Positions 34,661 through 49,577 of a stretch of 64,000 bases of DNA are shown here, piece after piece. The notes under the pieces are model-generated. The model ran no database searches, was not told the DNA's origin, and was given only the letters and a program-made list of their open reading frames with translations. Source of the stretch: Brassica napus (lineage: Eukaryota; Streptophyta; Magnoliopsida; Brassicales; Brassicaceae); the NCBI RefSeq assembly GCF_020379485.1, contig NC_063442.1, positions 14,754,009-14,818,008 of the forward strand, read 5' to 3'. Each line of letters opens with the position of its first letter. Within the stretch, counting starts at the first letter, position 1. Position numbers and translations under genes: made by a program.

Positions 34661-34714
34661 TGTTATAGTATTGTTTGTATTTAGGGTTTAATTTTAGAAT
34701 ATTAACTTAAAAAG

Positions 34715-34870
34715 AAATGCTTACAACGGATCTTCAACATGGTGCAAATAAACTCGGCCAAGTGTGGATTTTCATAGGACGGCTCAGATGATACAGTTAA
34801 ACGTAGATCCTCATAAAGTATGTAGTATTGTCGGTTGTCGAATCTTCTATGTAGTTTTTCTTATAGTTAT
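34715..34870 (+). mobile_element. SINE fragment (3' part)
   Basis: It matches the 3' body of the SINEs at 53556 and 59778: TACAACGGATCTTCAACATGG, CATAGGACGGCTCAGATGATAC, TAGTATTGTCGGTTGTCG and TTCTATGTAG. The tRNA-like head is missing. Confidence 0.65.
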
Positions 34871-35343
34871 AATATCATAATCAATCAGTGTTAAAAACAA
34901 TATAATTTTAAACTATGACTCTAACTAATAGATAACATGAAAATAAAGAAATAAAATATATGTTATGAAATACAAACACAAATTTGAAAAAAATATAGAA
35001 ACCAAATGACCCCACTCATTCTCTTGCCTAAAGTATATAAAGGTTTTTTTTTGTTTTAATATTTGCCTGTTTTCGATCAATTGAGTATTTTGTTTCATAA
35101 TACATTGATAGTTTGATTTTAATAAAATATGATTGATTATATTTATCTTCTTAACTAGAAAAAGTGACACTATTTAAACTATAAACTAACCACCAAATGA
35201 ATCTATTTAATTTTTAATAAAGATAAATTTATCGGTTATATTATTATATCCCTTTGTGAATTTGTAAAATCCCTTCTCATTGGTTTATTTTCGAGTTGAC
35301 AAAAAAAAAGAAGCAATTCCAAACCGTAACAATTGCGGCAAAT
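34871..35343. other. AT-rich intergenic DNA
   Basis: No gene or clear element is seen between the SINE fragment and the hAT-like element. Confidence 0.4.
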
Positions 35344-35351
35344 GTTTCGAG

Positions 35352-36215
35352 AAGGGCTGGGCAAATAAACCGAATCTGATAACCCGAACCGAATCTGATC
35401 CGATAAAAATGAATCCGAACCGATCCGAATCCGACGTAAGTACCGAATGCATCTTGTTTTGTGGTATTTCGGGTTATGGGTATTATCCGAACCGAATCCG
35501 AATCTAAATGGATATCCGATAGAACCCGAAACATTCAAAACCTCGAAAAGATCTTGTACCAAACATGATCTCAATTCCTAATATGTATCCAAAATACACT
35601 AAGAAATATTAAACATCTAAAATACTTATCTATTACATGAAGGTTGGTGGTTCTATTACATGAATGTTGGTGGTTCTATTACATAAAGGTTGATGGTTGA
35701 AGATGGCCGTTTAATCTTGAAGTATTTAGATTTAGATTTTGTTTTCGTTAAAAAATATTTATCATTTCATGAGAACTTGGTTTTCGTTTTATGCTTTTAT
35801 TTATTTGGTTTTCTTTTTATCAGTGAATATATTTACTTTTCGTTTGATTTTGAATGATCATGGTTGATGTTTCTTATTTTTGAATCGATTTTACTTAAGT
35901 TTTGGTTACAAAATAGGTACAAATCAGGTATTTTAAAACTGACGAACCGATTTTACTCATGTTTTGGTTATAAAATAGGTAAAAATCAGGTACTTTTAAA
36001 CCGAAAAACCGATTGAGACCCGAACCTGAAAGTATATTGGGTTGTGCCGGTTCTTTGAAGATTTATTAACTCCGACCCGAACCCGATAGAATCCGAACCG
36101 GTTCCGAACCGAACTTTCATATAATCCGAATGGAGCTGATTTTGATAAATCCGAAAAACCAAAACCCGATTGGATAAAACCGAAACTAGATTGGGACTCT
36201 GAATGCCCAGGCCTA
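35352..36215. mobile_element. hAT-like non-autonomous element with CCGAA-rich ends
   Basis: The ends are imperfect inverted repeats (AAGGGCTGGGCA... and ...TGCCCAGGCCTA). They are flanked by an 8-bp duplication with one mismatch: GTTTCGAG (35344-35351) and GTTTCAAG (36216-36223). Both subterminal regions are dense in (AA)CCGAA/CCCGAA repeats, around an AT-rich core. There is no transposase. The frames of alternating IRIR/SDSDS type are by-products of the repeats. Confidence 0.75.
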
Positions 36216-36223
36216 GTTTCAAG

Positions 36224-36817
36224 CGTTTTTTTTTTTTTTGAAACGCGAGCGTTCATTTAAATACCTAACATATATATATGGGTGGAGAAGAAATTGGGAA
36301 CCTTCCCAATCCACCACCTATTTTTTAATTAGAATTATAAATTATAAACGGCTTTCGTTATATTTTTAAAATTACGGTGGCCACTAAAGTATAAAACTAT
36401 TTTCCTAACAATTTTTTCCGGTTTCCCAAGTTTCCTCCTCTCTCTCAAGGTCTCATTTAGCGTCTTCTCTCTCCTCTACGCCGTGAAACCGATTTCCTCT
36501 GGCCGTTAACCGTTTTCCCGATTCAGTTTCTAGCCGAGGACTAGCTTTGTTTATATTCTTCCTTTCGTGTGGATTGTGGATACGTGTATGGATTAATTTT
36601 GACTCGGCTACGCGGCGACTCGGATCTCCGCGTTTGACTCGGTCCTCGCTCGTTTCCGCCGCGTTTTCGCAGAATGTGGCTTGCCTTATTTGCATGCCGG
36701 GCTTTATATTGAATTCGCAGTCTCGATATCGTAGGGTTTCCTCTTTGTTCTTTGCGGTTGGTTTTGTAATCCGTCGCGGGGAAAACGGTGGCTCACGGTG
36801 GCAGATTACTTAATGCT
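36224..36817 (+). promoter_or_regulatory. JMJ13 promoter and 5' leader
   Basis: About 200 bp of unique AT-rich DNA is followed by a C/T-rich, then GC-richer leader (36420-36817) typical of a plant 5' UTR. The hAT-like element ends within 600 bp of the start codon and so lies in the proximal promoter. Confidence 0.45.
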
Positions 36818-40460
<3,643 letters not shown>

Positions 40461-40915
40461 CGTGACAGACAGCCTTCAACTTCCTCCTAACTACTTTTTT
40501 TTTTAACTGACTGCTGATATCTCTAACAATACGGGAAAGAAAAAGCGAATCAAAAGCAAAATATTCAGTATCTGATTTTATTATGGGAGAAGAAAGAAGC
40601 AATAAGGGGATAACCAACCAACCAAACAACCAACACTATTGGGTTTGTTTTTAGGATTTTTACCAAATCTTTGATTCTTTGTGTACATCTTTGTGTACAC
40701 TTTTAAATTAACTCTTTCTGTTCCTTCTTCTTTTCATCTTATGATGTAAATCTCTTATTTTGTTTTTTGGTTATTACTTTCAACAGAAAAAGTCTAGTTT
40801 TTTTTAACAATGGCTTTTGTTGTTGTTGATATGATGATGCATAGAGAGAGCTTAATCATCTCTTAGAGCATTTTCAATTCATCTTCATATTTTGCTATGT
40901 TGTTATAATTAGAAA
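40461..40915 (+). other. JMJ13 3' flank
   Basis: This is the likely 3' UTR and downstream region, T-rich. No other gene is seen. Confidence 0.5.
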
Positions 40916-40994
40916 CTAGATTTTGACCCGCACGCCCGTGCGGATGTATTTATTTAAAGAAAATATGATGTTATTTGATTTTTATGTCACTATT

Positions 40995-41473
40995 TAGGGT
41001 TAGGCAAAAAACTCGAATTCGAAGAATTGAACCGATCCCAATCCGAATAAGTTGTACTAAATCCGAATCGAAATTGATTAAATATCCGAATTATTCAAAA
41101 TTTGGTATTTGAAGAACTGAAATCTAATCCGATCTGAACCGAAGTATTTTGGGTATCCAAAATAGATTTATATACTTATATATATTAATTATTTTTAGAT
41201 TTTATATATATAAAAACATCCAGAATATATATGATACTTTTAAGTTTGCTTAAATGCTTGAAAATATATACAAATAATCAAACGTAAATATCTTAAATAG
41301 TTAAAATATACTCAAAACTATAAAAATACTTAAATAATTATTAATTCTCTACCAAATATTTAAACCAAACCTATTTAAATTGATTATTCAAATCCGAACC
41401 AAATCCTCAAAGATCTGAAATGAACACGAAATCCCAAAAAGACCCGAAAAAGAACCCGAACGGCTACCCCTAA
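40995..41473. mobile_element. hAT-like non-autonomous element with exact 8-bp TSD
   Basis: The ends TAGGGTTAGGCA... and ...GGCTACCCCTAA are imperfect inverted repeats. TCACTATT is repeated exactly at 40987-40994 and 41474-41481. The subterminal CCGAA/ATCCGAA repeats are as in the elements at 35352 and 54078. It is non-coding and inserted in the Helitron. Confidence 0.82.
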
Positions 41474-41593
41474 TCACTATTATATATATATCCTATATGT
41501 GTCATCATAGGTTACAAAATATGTGTTATCATATAATTAATCGTATTTTATACGTACCATCAAATAAGTTTTCTTATAATTAATAATATTTTA

Positions 41594-42467
41594 TACGTAC
41601 AATCATATAAATAACCACATAAATTGTATTTTAAAATTTAATGTGAAATATAAAAACCATAATTTAAGTTGGTGTTTGAAATTGGGATTTGTATTGTATT
41701 TTTCTTATATATATTAAAATATTTTTATAATAGTTATCGAAAAATATGTTAGTAAAAATCAAATTTTGAATATATGTTTATTTTTGAATAAATTTTTGAT
41801 ATAAATCAATTTTAAATTATTATTTTGATTTGAATATATATATTATCAAGTAACATAGACCCATTACTTTTTAATATAATGTAATGAACTTTCAATTTTT
41901 TAGTAGTATAAGCCCATTATTATTATTTTTCTAACTTACTACTATCCATGTTTCCAAACAATACTATTTTTTAACTACTATCCATATTGCCAAACAATCT
42001 CAATGTGTACTTCAACTTTAATAATATAGATACGTACAATCATATAAATAACCACATAAATTGTATTTTAAAATTTAATGTGAAATATAAAAACCATAAT
42101 TTAAGTTGGTGTTTGAAATTGGGATTTGTATTGTATTTTTCTTATATATATTAAAATATTTTTATAATAGTTATCGAAAAATATGTTAGTAAAAATTAAA
42201 TTTTGAATATATGTTTATTTTTGAATAAATTTTTGATATAAATCAATTTTAAATTATTATTTTGATTTGAATATATATATTATCAAGTAACATAGACCCA
42301 TTACTTTTTAATATAATGTAATGAACTTTCAATTTTTTAGTAGTATAAGCCCATTATTATTATTTTTCTAACTTACTACTATCCATGTTTCCAAACAATA
42401 CTATTTTTTAACTACTATCCATATTGCCAAACAATCTCAATGTGTACTTCAACTTTAATAATATAGA
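41594..42467 (-). repeat. Near-identical tandem repeat, 2 x 437 bp
   Basis: 41594-42030 and 42031-42467 are almost identical. Each ends (plus strand) CTTTAATAATATAGA, which is the reverse complement of a Helitron 5' terminus. The duplication is much younger than the one at 643-1595. Confidence 0.92.
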
Positions 42468-42746
42468 TATCTCATCTTACCCAAATTTATTTCTTATTTT
42501 AAGAAAATGCGAGAGCTCATTTCTCTTTTCAAAGATGCCTAGAGGGATCTGGATCCGCACCCTTTTTTGGAATGTTCCATGCTATTGAGGCTCATACGAA
42601 CGCCCATATGAATAAGTTTTGGAGTGTTACGTGGATGGAGCTTGCAAAGAGGAAGATTTGTTTTATGGGACAAGAATGGTTTAACATTACAGGAGATTTG
42701 CAAGACCCCGACATGGAAGGCATTAATATTCAAAATAATCTTATCA
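42468..42746 (+). other. Short unidentified segment, possible coding relic
   Basis: The segment 42535-42760 has one frame reading FFGMFHAIEAHTNAHMNKFW and onward, with moderately protein-like composition. I recognise no family. It ends in the Copia LTR. Confidence 0.25.
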
Positions 42747-42917
42747 CGACAAACTTATGAATTGCTGAATGTTAACTTGTGTTATTGATCTCGATATTAC
42801 AGAGTATATATAGTCTCATGCTCGTAAACCTAGAGAGAATAATGTAAATCTATCAAATAGGAAACTATCTAATAAAGTAGATATATATGAGTATATGGTA
42901 GCTTCATATCTCTCGTA
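42747..42917 (-). mobile_element. Copia 3' LTR (left on + strand)
   Basis: It runs from CGACAAACTTATGAATTGC to TATCTCTCGTA. The terminal TG/CA positions have mutated compared with the other LTR. Confidence 0.8.
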
Positions 42918-42918
42918 A

Positions 42919-42938
42919 TATCCCCCCCCCCCCTCAAG
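42919..42938 (-). other. Copia polypurine tract
   Basis: A plus-strand run of C (ATCCCCCCCCCCCCCTC) directly inside the LTR is, on the minus strand, a long G-rich purine tract before the 3' LTR. Confidence 0.7.
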
Positions 42939-45840
42939 TTGGAGCATGTAAGTTTCGAATGCCCAACTTGGAGAAAAACATGTCAAACTCCTTGCGTCCC
43001 AAAGCTTTAGTGAAAATGTCGACAAGCTGTTCTTTCGTTGTTACATAAGTCGGCTTGAGAACTCCTTTAACAAACTCATCTCTAATAAAGTGACATTCAA
43101 TCTCAATGTTCTTCGTACGTTCATGAAAGACTGGATTGGAACTGATATATATAGCAGGCTGACTGTCACAATGCAACGTCATTGGCTCTGGATGATTAAC
43201 GCCCATTTCCTTGAGTAACCCTTTAAACCATATAAATTCCTTAGTAATTGCCCCCATAGCACGATATTCAGTTTATGCGGAGGAACATGATACTGTGTCC
43301 TGTTTCTTTGTTTTCCATGAAATTGGAGATGTTCCCAACTGAACTATCCAACCTGAGAGTGAGCGACGAGAAGTAGAGCAGCTTCCCCAGTCTGAATCAC
43401 ACCAACCAGTAACATGAAGAGATGACTTTTCATCGAGAATAATGCCTTGACCAAGCGTCCCCTTTAAATATCTCACCACTTTCAATGCTGCAAGCCAATG
43501 CTCTTCCATCGGTGCTTGCATAAACTGAGAAAGGATGTGCACTGAGTAGGTAAGATCTGGACGTGTCGCAGCTAGATATATCAGTCTACCCACCAGTCTA
43601 CGATAGCGTTCTGGTTCAGTAATAATCGGACCTTTAACTCGACCTAGTTAATGATTCTGATCCATTGGAGATCCAGCAGGCTTGCAGCCAAGCAATCCCA
43701 TCTCTGTGACAATATCAGTTGCATACTTCCTTTGACATAAATAGAACCCAGTAGCGCTCCTAGCTACTTCGATTCCCAAAAAATATTTGAGAAACCCCAA
43801 GTCTTTCATGTGAAAACACACAGACAAGTAGTCCTTAAGTAACTTAATATCGGCTGGACTGCTCCCAGAGATGATCAAGTCATCGACATAAGCTAGTAAT
43901 CTGATGGAAACACCATGTTTAAAATACACAAAAAATGAGTAATCCGACTTTGTTTGCGTGAAACCTTAGTTGAGGAGAGCATCTTTAAGTTTGGCAAACC
44001 AACAGCGAGGAGCCTGTTTGAGACCATAAAGAGATTTGCGAAGGCGACACACCCGAGTCTCATTAGGTGATCGAAAACCTTGTGGGATTTTCATATACAC
44101 CTCCTCATGTAGTTCTCCATGAAGGAATGCATTGTGAACATCCATCTGATGAACTTCATGATTCTTTTTAGCAGCATAATCCAAGAAGACCCGAACTGTC
44201 GTCATCTTTGCAACAGGAGAGAATGTATCCGTGTAATCGACCCCATGTTTCTGCCTGTTTCCACAGACAACTAGTCTCGATTTGGGACGTAACACAGTAC
44301 CATCAGAATTATATTTGATCGTATAAATCCATTTTCTGACTAGCGCTTTCTTATTCGGAGGAAGAGGCTCTAAATCCCATGTGTGTTGTTCTTCTAGAGC
44401 AGTGATCTCAGTACCCATTGAATCATTCCAAATTTTATCACTTTGACAGCTTCCTGAAAGCTACGCGGTATATGATGAGATTCCAGTGACGCCAAGAAGC
44501 TGCGATGTTGAGAAGAAATTTTTTCACAAGTAAGTACATCAGAGATCGGATATAACGAACCTGAGGACGGCTGTTGAGATGGTGATTTTGCAGAGTGAGA
44601 GAGAGAGAGGAATCAAGAGAAACTGTGTTGACCACGTAATCACGTAAATGAGACGATGGAAGCTTCGGTCTGTGTCCTCTGCCCAGATTTGGAACGTCAA
44701 CTATTTCTTGTTGAGATGCTCCGACTTCTTCAACAAGAGGAGTGTTGATTGTGTTAATATGTGGTTCAGGAGCCACTACCGTTGTCTGGTCCATAGTAGT
44801 TCCATTGGCTGATGTCGTCTCTATTTCCTCAACATGTTCTTCTACTGTCTCTGCAACCTCTGAATCAGAGTCATCAGCCGCTGCCTCACCTATCTCTGGC
44901 ATTGGCTCTATTATTGGTAAGGTCTGAGAGGTAGCAGCAAAAGGAAATTGATCCTCACAAAACACCACATCTCTGGAAATGAACACCTTTTCTGTGTCCA
45001 TGTCAAGTAACACCCATCCTTTCTTCCCCATCGGATATCCAAGAAACGCACAACGTCGACTGCGAGTTGCAAATTTGTCGCCATGATGATGCTGATTGTG
45101 CGCATATGCTAAGCATCCAAAAACACGAAGATGCTTAAATGATGGGATCCGACCATATAATCTTTCGAAAGGTGTTCTCCCATTAAGCAGCTGTGATGGT
45201 GTTCTGTTGAGAATGTAGACTGCCGTTTTAACACACTCGCCCCAATACTCGATTGGAAGATGTGCTTGAAACCTCAATGCGCGAGCAATATTGAGGATAT
45301 GTTTGTGTTTACGTTCCACTCTCCCATTCTGTTGTGGAGTATATACACATGATGTTTCATGTTGAATCCCATTTTCTTGAAAAAATCTGGAGAGACACAG
45401 AAATTCTGTTCCATTGTCACTCCTTATTGTCTTGATTTTCTTCGAAAACTGTGTTTGAATCAACGCGACAAAGTCTTGTAAATGACGTGAGACAGAAGTC
45501 TTATCTTTCAAAAGATATACCCAAACTGCTCTGGAATGATCATCAACAATGGTTAAGAAATAACGAGTGCCACATAAAGCCGTAGTACGGTATGGACCCC
45601 ATAAATCACAATGAATCAAATCAAAAATTGCATTAGAACAAGTCGAACTGTCTGGGAAACATTGACGAGTTTGTTTAGCGCGAAATAAAACATCACAATT
45701 CTTAAATGAATCTTTATTACTAGAAACACCAGGAAGCAAACTAACGATACGGTGAGACGGTGTCCCAAACGATGATGCCACAAGATTGATTCTTCACCCA
45801 CACTAGTAGTCAGCGAAGTAACCGTCTCAGCAACCCTCAT
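42934..45840 (-). pseudogene. Copia pol: integrase, reverse transcriptase, RNase H (broken)
   Basis: Minus-strand frames, in order, are as follows. GAG-pre-integrase lies at 45616-45840 (ILWHHRLGHR). Integrase lies at 44438-45781 (DLWGPYRTT, VDDHSRAVWVYLL, SDNGTEF, TPQQNGRVERKH). Reverse transcriptase is at 43966-44418 ([25 protein letters not shown]) and 43648-43929 (YVDDLIISG catalytic motif). RNase H is at 43273-43593 and 42934-43257 (GWCDSDWGS; DIFTKAL). Frame changes and stops between these parts (about 43600-43650, 43930-43965, 44420-44437, 45780) show the polyprotein cannot be made intact. Confidence 0.88.
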
Positions 45841-45849
45841 CCGATACAG

Positions 45850-45887
<38 letters not shown>

Positions 45888-46433
45888 ACCCATCCCAATC
45901 AGCGTCCTCGTAATGCGGTCCTGTAACAATAACAATTTATCAGTTATTTGTCCCACCAAACCATTATCAGTCACCAATTGACCAAAAGAAATCAGGTTGG
46001 TGTCGAATCCATCAACAAGATAAACATTATGAAGAGTAAGATGTGGATTTAAGAGAACAGTCCCCTGTCTCGAGGCAAGAACATTCAAACCCGTGGGTAA
46101 CCTTACTGACACTGGAATTATGAGGCGAACATCCTCCAGACATTCGACTCTTCCAGTCATATGGTGGGTCGCACCTGTGTCTAATATCCATTCAACACAA
46201 TCATTCTTACCGCTCAGAGTGTCTGTCTTTGGTTTCTGTCCCACCATTTTTTGAATAATCTTCCACTGCTCATCCGATATACCAGTGAGACCCTGACGAT
46301 CAGCTTCTGTAAGTGTCACTGGCCCTGAAACCGCAGCAGCATTAGCCCCAACGATCTGTGTGCTATTAGCACGAGGCTGCATACCCGACCTTTGTTTGTT
46401 CCACCACGGCCACGACCAGAAGTTCCATACCAC
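45837..46433 (-). pseudogene. Copia protease region
   Basis: This minus-strand frame contains the retropepsin signature ILDTGATHHMTG, overlapping the gag frame out of phase. It runs into a CT microsatellite that encodes an artificial Arg-Glu run and then shifts frame before the integrase. Confidence 0.75.
45852..45885. repeat. (CT)n microsatellite inside Copia pol
   Basis: About 17 CT units lie between the protease and the GAG-pre-integrase region. On the minus strand they read (RE)n. They probably arose after insertion and contribute to the frame break. Confidence 0.85.
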
Positions 46434-47323
46434 TCTGGATAACCGACCACTCGAAAGCAGGCGCTAGCTTCATGACCCATACGCCCACAAACCGTACACT
46501 TCCTCGATAGGTCCTTGTTGCCAGGATATGATGACGATGTCTGCAAGCTATTAGTCGGACGATGGGTCTGGTCCCGATTAACTTGAGAAGCACAGCTCAT
46601 TACTTGAGTTTCTTGAACCACAGTAGACCGAATAGTTTCATTCTGAACTATAGTTTGATACACGCTGTCAAGGTCTGGGAGAGGTGTTATCGCACATATC
46701 TGAGAGCGAATGACACCATGAGCTGAGTCGTCAAGACCCGATAGGAAATCATGAACCCGAAGCATCTCACGTTCTGTCTCATGTGCTGTGTTAAGGTCGC
46801 ACTCACACTTCCCACAACTACACTGTTTTGTGTTCATACATTCCCTAATGCCGTCCCAAATCCTTGTCAGCCTTCCAAAGTAGTCATCTACTGATGACCC
46901 GTTCTGTTTACATGTAGTTAAGGAGTTACGTAGTTGCTGCAGTCGAGCACCACTTTTCATTGAGAATCTCTTTTTGATGATATCCCAGAGTTCCTTTGCT
47001 ACTTCTCTTGTCGAAATTGATGATCTGAGTTTAGGTTCTATGGTCTTGTTTATCCAACCCACCAGCAGATGATTATTAGCAATCCAATCTTCAAGTTGAG
47101 GAGAGTTCGCTGCTGGTTTCGGGATACTCCCATCAATGAAACCAAACCTTTTGCGTGAACTCAGTGCCATACGTAAATTAATCGCCCATTCCTCGTAGTT
47201 CGTACCGTTTAGCAACGGGGATGAAATAACAGCTCCTGGGTTATCTCCAGACGTGAGATCATATAGTGAGATCGTCCGTCTTTTAGGTTCTGCAACTGCC
47301 TCGGTGATAGACATCTTGTGCAA
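46316..47323 (-). CDS. Copia gag protein
   Basis: This is a 335-codon frame. It starts MHKMSITEAVAEPKRR and has the UBN2/DUF4219-type Copia gag pattern (LLNGTNYEEWAINLRMAL, LWDIIKKRFS, FLSGLDDS). A CCHC zinc knuckle follows (CTVCGRMGHEASACF). The end of the frame is shifted relative to the protease frame at about 46370-46430, so it is probably a truncated product of a frameshifted polyprotein. Confidence 0.75.
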   Translation of the reverse strand: MHKMSITEAVAEPKRRTISLYDLTSGDNPGAVISSPLLNGTNYEEWAINLRMALSSRKRFGFIDGSIPKPAANSPQLEDWIANNHLLVGWINKTIEPKLRSSISTREVAKELWDIIKKRFSMKSGARLQQLRNSLTTCKQNGSSVDDYFGRLTRIWDGIRECMNTKQCSCGKCECDLNTAHETEREMLRVHDFLSGLDDSAHGVIRSQICAITPLPDLDSVYQTIVQNETIRSTVVQETQVMSCASQVNRDQTHRPTNSLQTSSSYPGNKDLSRKCTVCGRMGHEASACFRVVGYPEWYGTSGRGRGGTNKGRVCSLVLIAHRSLGLMLLRFQGQ

Positions 47324-47432
47324 AACTTGATTGAATCAGTGATCTTGAATAAGCGGCTATGTTTCTCGTATATGAAGAACAGAGGCAGCTCTTTTAGAAA
47401 AAGAAACCAGCAAATTTAGAGGAACGGATCTT

Positions 47433-47444
47433 GCTCTGATACCA
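47433..47444 (-). other. Copia primer binding site
   Basis: The minus strand reads TGGTATCAGAGC directly after the 5' LTR (plus GCTCTGATACCA). This is the initiator-Met-tRNA primer site used by most Copia elements. Confidence 0.9.
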
Positions 47445-47621
47445 TGACAAACTTGTGAATTGCTGAATGTTAACTTGTGTTATTGATCTTGATATTACAG
47501 AGTATATATAGTCTCATGCTCATAGGCGTAAACCTAGAGAGAATAATGTAAATCTATCAAATAGGAAACTATCTAATAAAGTAGATATATATGAATATAT
47601 GGTAGCTTCATATCTCTCGCA
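47445..47621 (-). mobile_element. Copia 5' LTR (right on + strand)
   Basis: On the plus strand it runs from TGACAAACTTGTG to ATCTCTCGCA. It is 177 bp with intact TG/CA ends. Confidence 0.85.
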
Positions 47622-47632
47622 ATAACCTTTTA

Positions 47633-48588
47633 CTAGGTAATTATCCGCGCCTTGCGCGGGATGTGATTATTAGTTTCGTTATTTTTAATAAAAACACATT
47701 AAATCTGTTTAATCTGGATATTGGTTCGGTTTTAAATTATTTTTTGGTTTATTCTGTTAGAATATTTGATTTTTTAATTTTTTCGGTAAAAACCAAAAAT
47801 TATTATTATTTGTTTATTTTTATGTTATAAATTTTAGATAATCGTCATGTCGAACCAATAGTTTCATATTATAGTTTGTAAACGGATAATAGTTCAAGAA
47901 AAAGAAAAGAAAATTATTAAGACTAATCATTTCACTACAATTTGGTCGGTAGTGAAAGAAGCATTAAGAAAAAAAATATTTCAACTTCCAAAAAAAGAAA
48001 TAGATACTTCAGTAGTGGTAAATACTTATAAATTTAATTCAATAAAACATTGTAAAACTTATATAAACTATAATATATATAACATATATATATATAATTA
48101 TGTACATATATGTATATATATATATATATGCATATAAAAGATCGAATTTGATAATCACTCCTAAAAATATTGGTATTGTGATTTGCTTTTTTTTTAATTG
48201 TATTTTAGTTTTTGATTTACTTCGTAGAGTTATGCATATCCATATTTCTTGTTTCAATTCAAAACGGATAACAAATTGAATCAAAACTTATAAATATTTT
48301 GCCCAACTTTATCGGTAAACAATAAAAATAATATATATATATATATATATATATAGTTTAGTTTTTGATTCGTTATTTGTTTTGATTCGAACTGAAAAAT
48401 CCAAAGTTTTATTAGAACCATGCATATGAGTTTTATATTAAAAAAGTACAAAGTATATAGCGTGAACACATTTATGAATATAGTGTAAACGTGTTAACAT
48501 ATTTATTATCAAATCATTGTGAGGCTGCCACGTGTCTATTATAGTGTGAATGCATTTATTGCAGAGGATCCCTTTAATATATAAGGGA
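47633..48588 (-). mobile_element. Non-autonomous Helitron (minus)
   Basis: On the minus strand the 3' end has a hairpin CCCGCGCAAGGCGCGG, then ATAATTACCTAG and T (plus 47632-47660). The 5' end is A|TCCCTTATATATTAAAGGG (plus 48588). The core is AT-rich with long (TA)n tracts at 48070-48130 and 48331-48355. The small frames rich in I/Y are artefacts of these tracts. Confidence 0.7.
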
Positions 48589-48599
48589 TCTGCAGAGTG

Positions 48600-49250
48600 T
48601 AAATTTGGGCTATGGAGTGTATGAAATTCTTATAGCTCTCGAAGGTGGTGTTCGCCATTCAATAGATGAAGATGATATCTATATCAACGAAATTGCTGAT
48701 TCTCGCTTTTTTACATGAAGGAATTTAAACAGTGTAAAGAGTTGTTTCTTCACTTCACAATCCAAACATATTCCAATAACAAAAAAACACAATTGCAGAC
48801 TAGCTTTCACGCAGTGCTCAACATTCTCATTCTGCTATGGTTTATATTGATTATGTTCCATTGATTTGGTTTTCAGTTCTATGTAGTATAGTAGCTGCTG
48901 TTGACAAGAAGAAAAAAAAGTTTCTTACTACAGTTGCTGAATGGTAGTGGTTGTTTATAACCGAAAAATATTGTGAATTCCTGCTAGTACATTGTCCGTT
49001 GTTCACTTGCTAAGCTATACACTGCAAAATATAAGCTTAGATCATGAGCAAAGAGTATAAGGCGCTCCCAAATATGTGAAACGTCCTTTGAAGGAAAAGA
49101 AAGGTCTGTCACCGGAGTATAACAATCTCTTGAGAATGGGTCTTGCCGAATTTAATTGTTTGTACAAAATGTCTCTTGTTCCGGAAACTAATCACTCGCT
49201 TTATTTGGATATTGTTTTAGTATTAGTTTTGGATACATCCTTTTAAAAAA
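48600..49250 (+). pseudogene. Unidentified coding relics
   Basis: Two protein-like stretches are separated by stops and non-coding DNA. 48612-48715 reads YGVYEILIALEGGVRHSIDE and onward. 49080-49200 reads KRPLKEKKGLSPEYNNLLRM and onward. I do not recognise the family. Position (between JMJ13 and the PMEI cluster) would allow remnants of the Arabidopsis gene At5g46920, an organellar intron maturase, but this is speculation. Confidence 0.3.
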
Positions 49251-49577
49251 AACATGTACTGTATATTATTAAAAGCTTTGGAATTGTTTGTGTTTAAATT
49301 TGCTAACCGAATTAAACAAACTAAAATACCTGACAATATGTATCAAAAACCGGATATTGTTTTGTCAAAAACACCAAAACTAATCAGCATTAGTATTCAA
49401 TTTCGATAAGAGATTCGGTTTATTCTAAAGTTTCTAATACCTGTAAGTGTAACACATGCAGATAATAATTCTCTGTTCAAGACTTTTAAAACGTCTAGAG
49501 GCTACATTATTGAGCAACCCAGTTACTCTTAACTTACCGTACCACAGAGTATAATCTTTAATCCATGTCTTAATTAA
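49251..49577. other. Intergenic DNA, 3' flank of PMEI gene
   Basis: No feature is seen. Confidence 0.4.

Larger units (their letters stand above)
40916..42467 (-). mobile_element. Helitron (minus) with duplicated 5' end and a nested hAT element
   Basis: On the minus strand the 3' end has the hairpin CCGCACGGGCGTGCGG followed by GTCAAAATCTAG and T (plus 40915-40945). The 5' end is A|TCTATATTATTAAAGTTGAAG at 42467. The 5' segment is tandemly duplicated (see 41594-42467). A 479-bp hAT-like element sits inside at 40995-41473. Confidence 0.75.
42747..47621 (-). mobile_element. Ty1/Copia retrotransposon, disrupted
   Basis: Short LTRs lie at 42747-42917 (171 bp) and 47445-47621 (177 bp) and are close to identical apart from a 6-bp indel and a few changes. 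On the minus strand the order is 5' LTR, Met-tRNA-type primer site, gag, protease, integrase, reverse transcriptase, RNase H, G-rich polypurine tract and 3' LTR. This is the Copia order. Several frameshifts and stops break the polyprotein. I could not find a matching 5-bp target duplication (TATCA left, ATAAC right). Confidence 0.88.

Noticed and set aside
35277..36256. Frames rich in alternating IRI/SDSD/NPN residues as possible proteins
   Set aside because: They are translations of CCGAA/TCGG repeats at the ends of hAT-like elements, on both strands and in several frames. The same pattern occurs at 30350-30571 and 54022-54277.
45840..45890. An Arg-Glu repeat domain in the Copia protein
   Set aside because: It is a CT microsatellite read in frame, not a conserved domain.
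48039..48470. Small membrane-like frames full of I, Y and T
   Set aside because: They arise from (TA)n tracts inside a Helitron and show no signal peptide logic or conservation.
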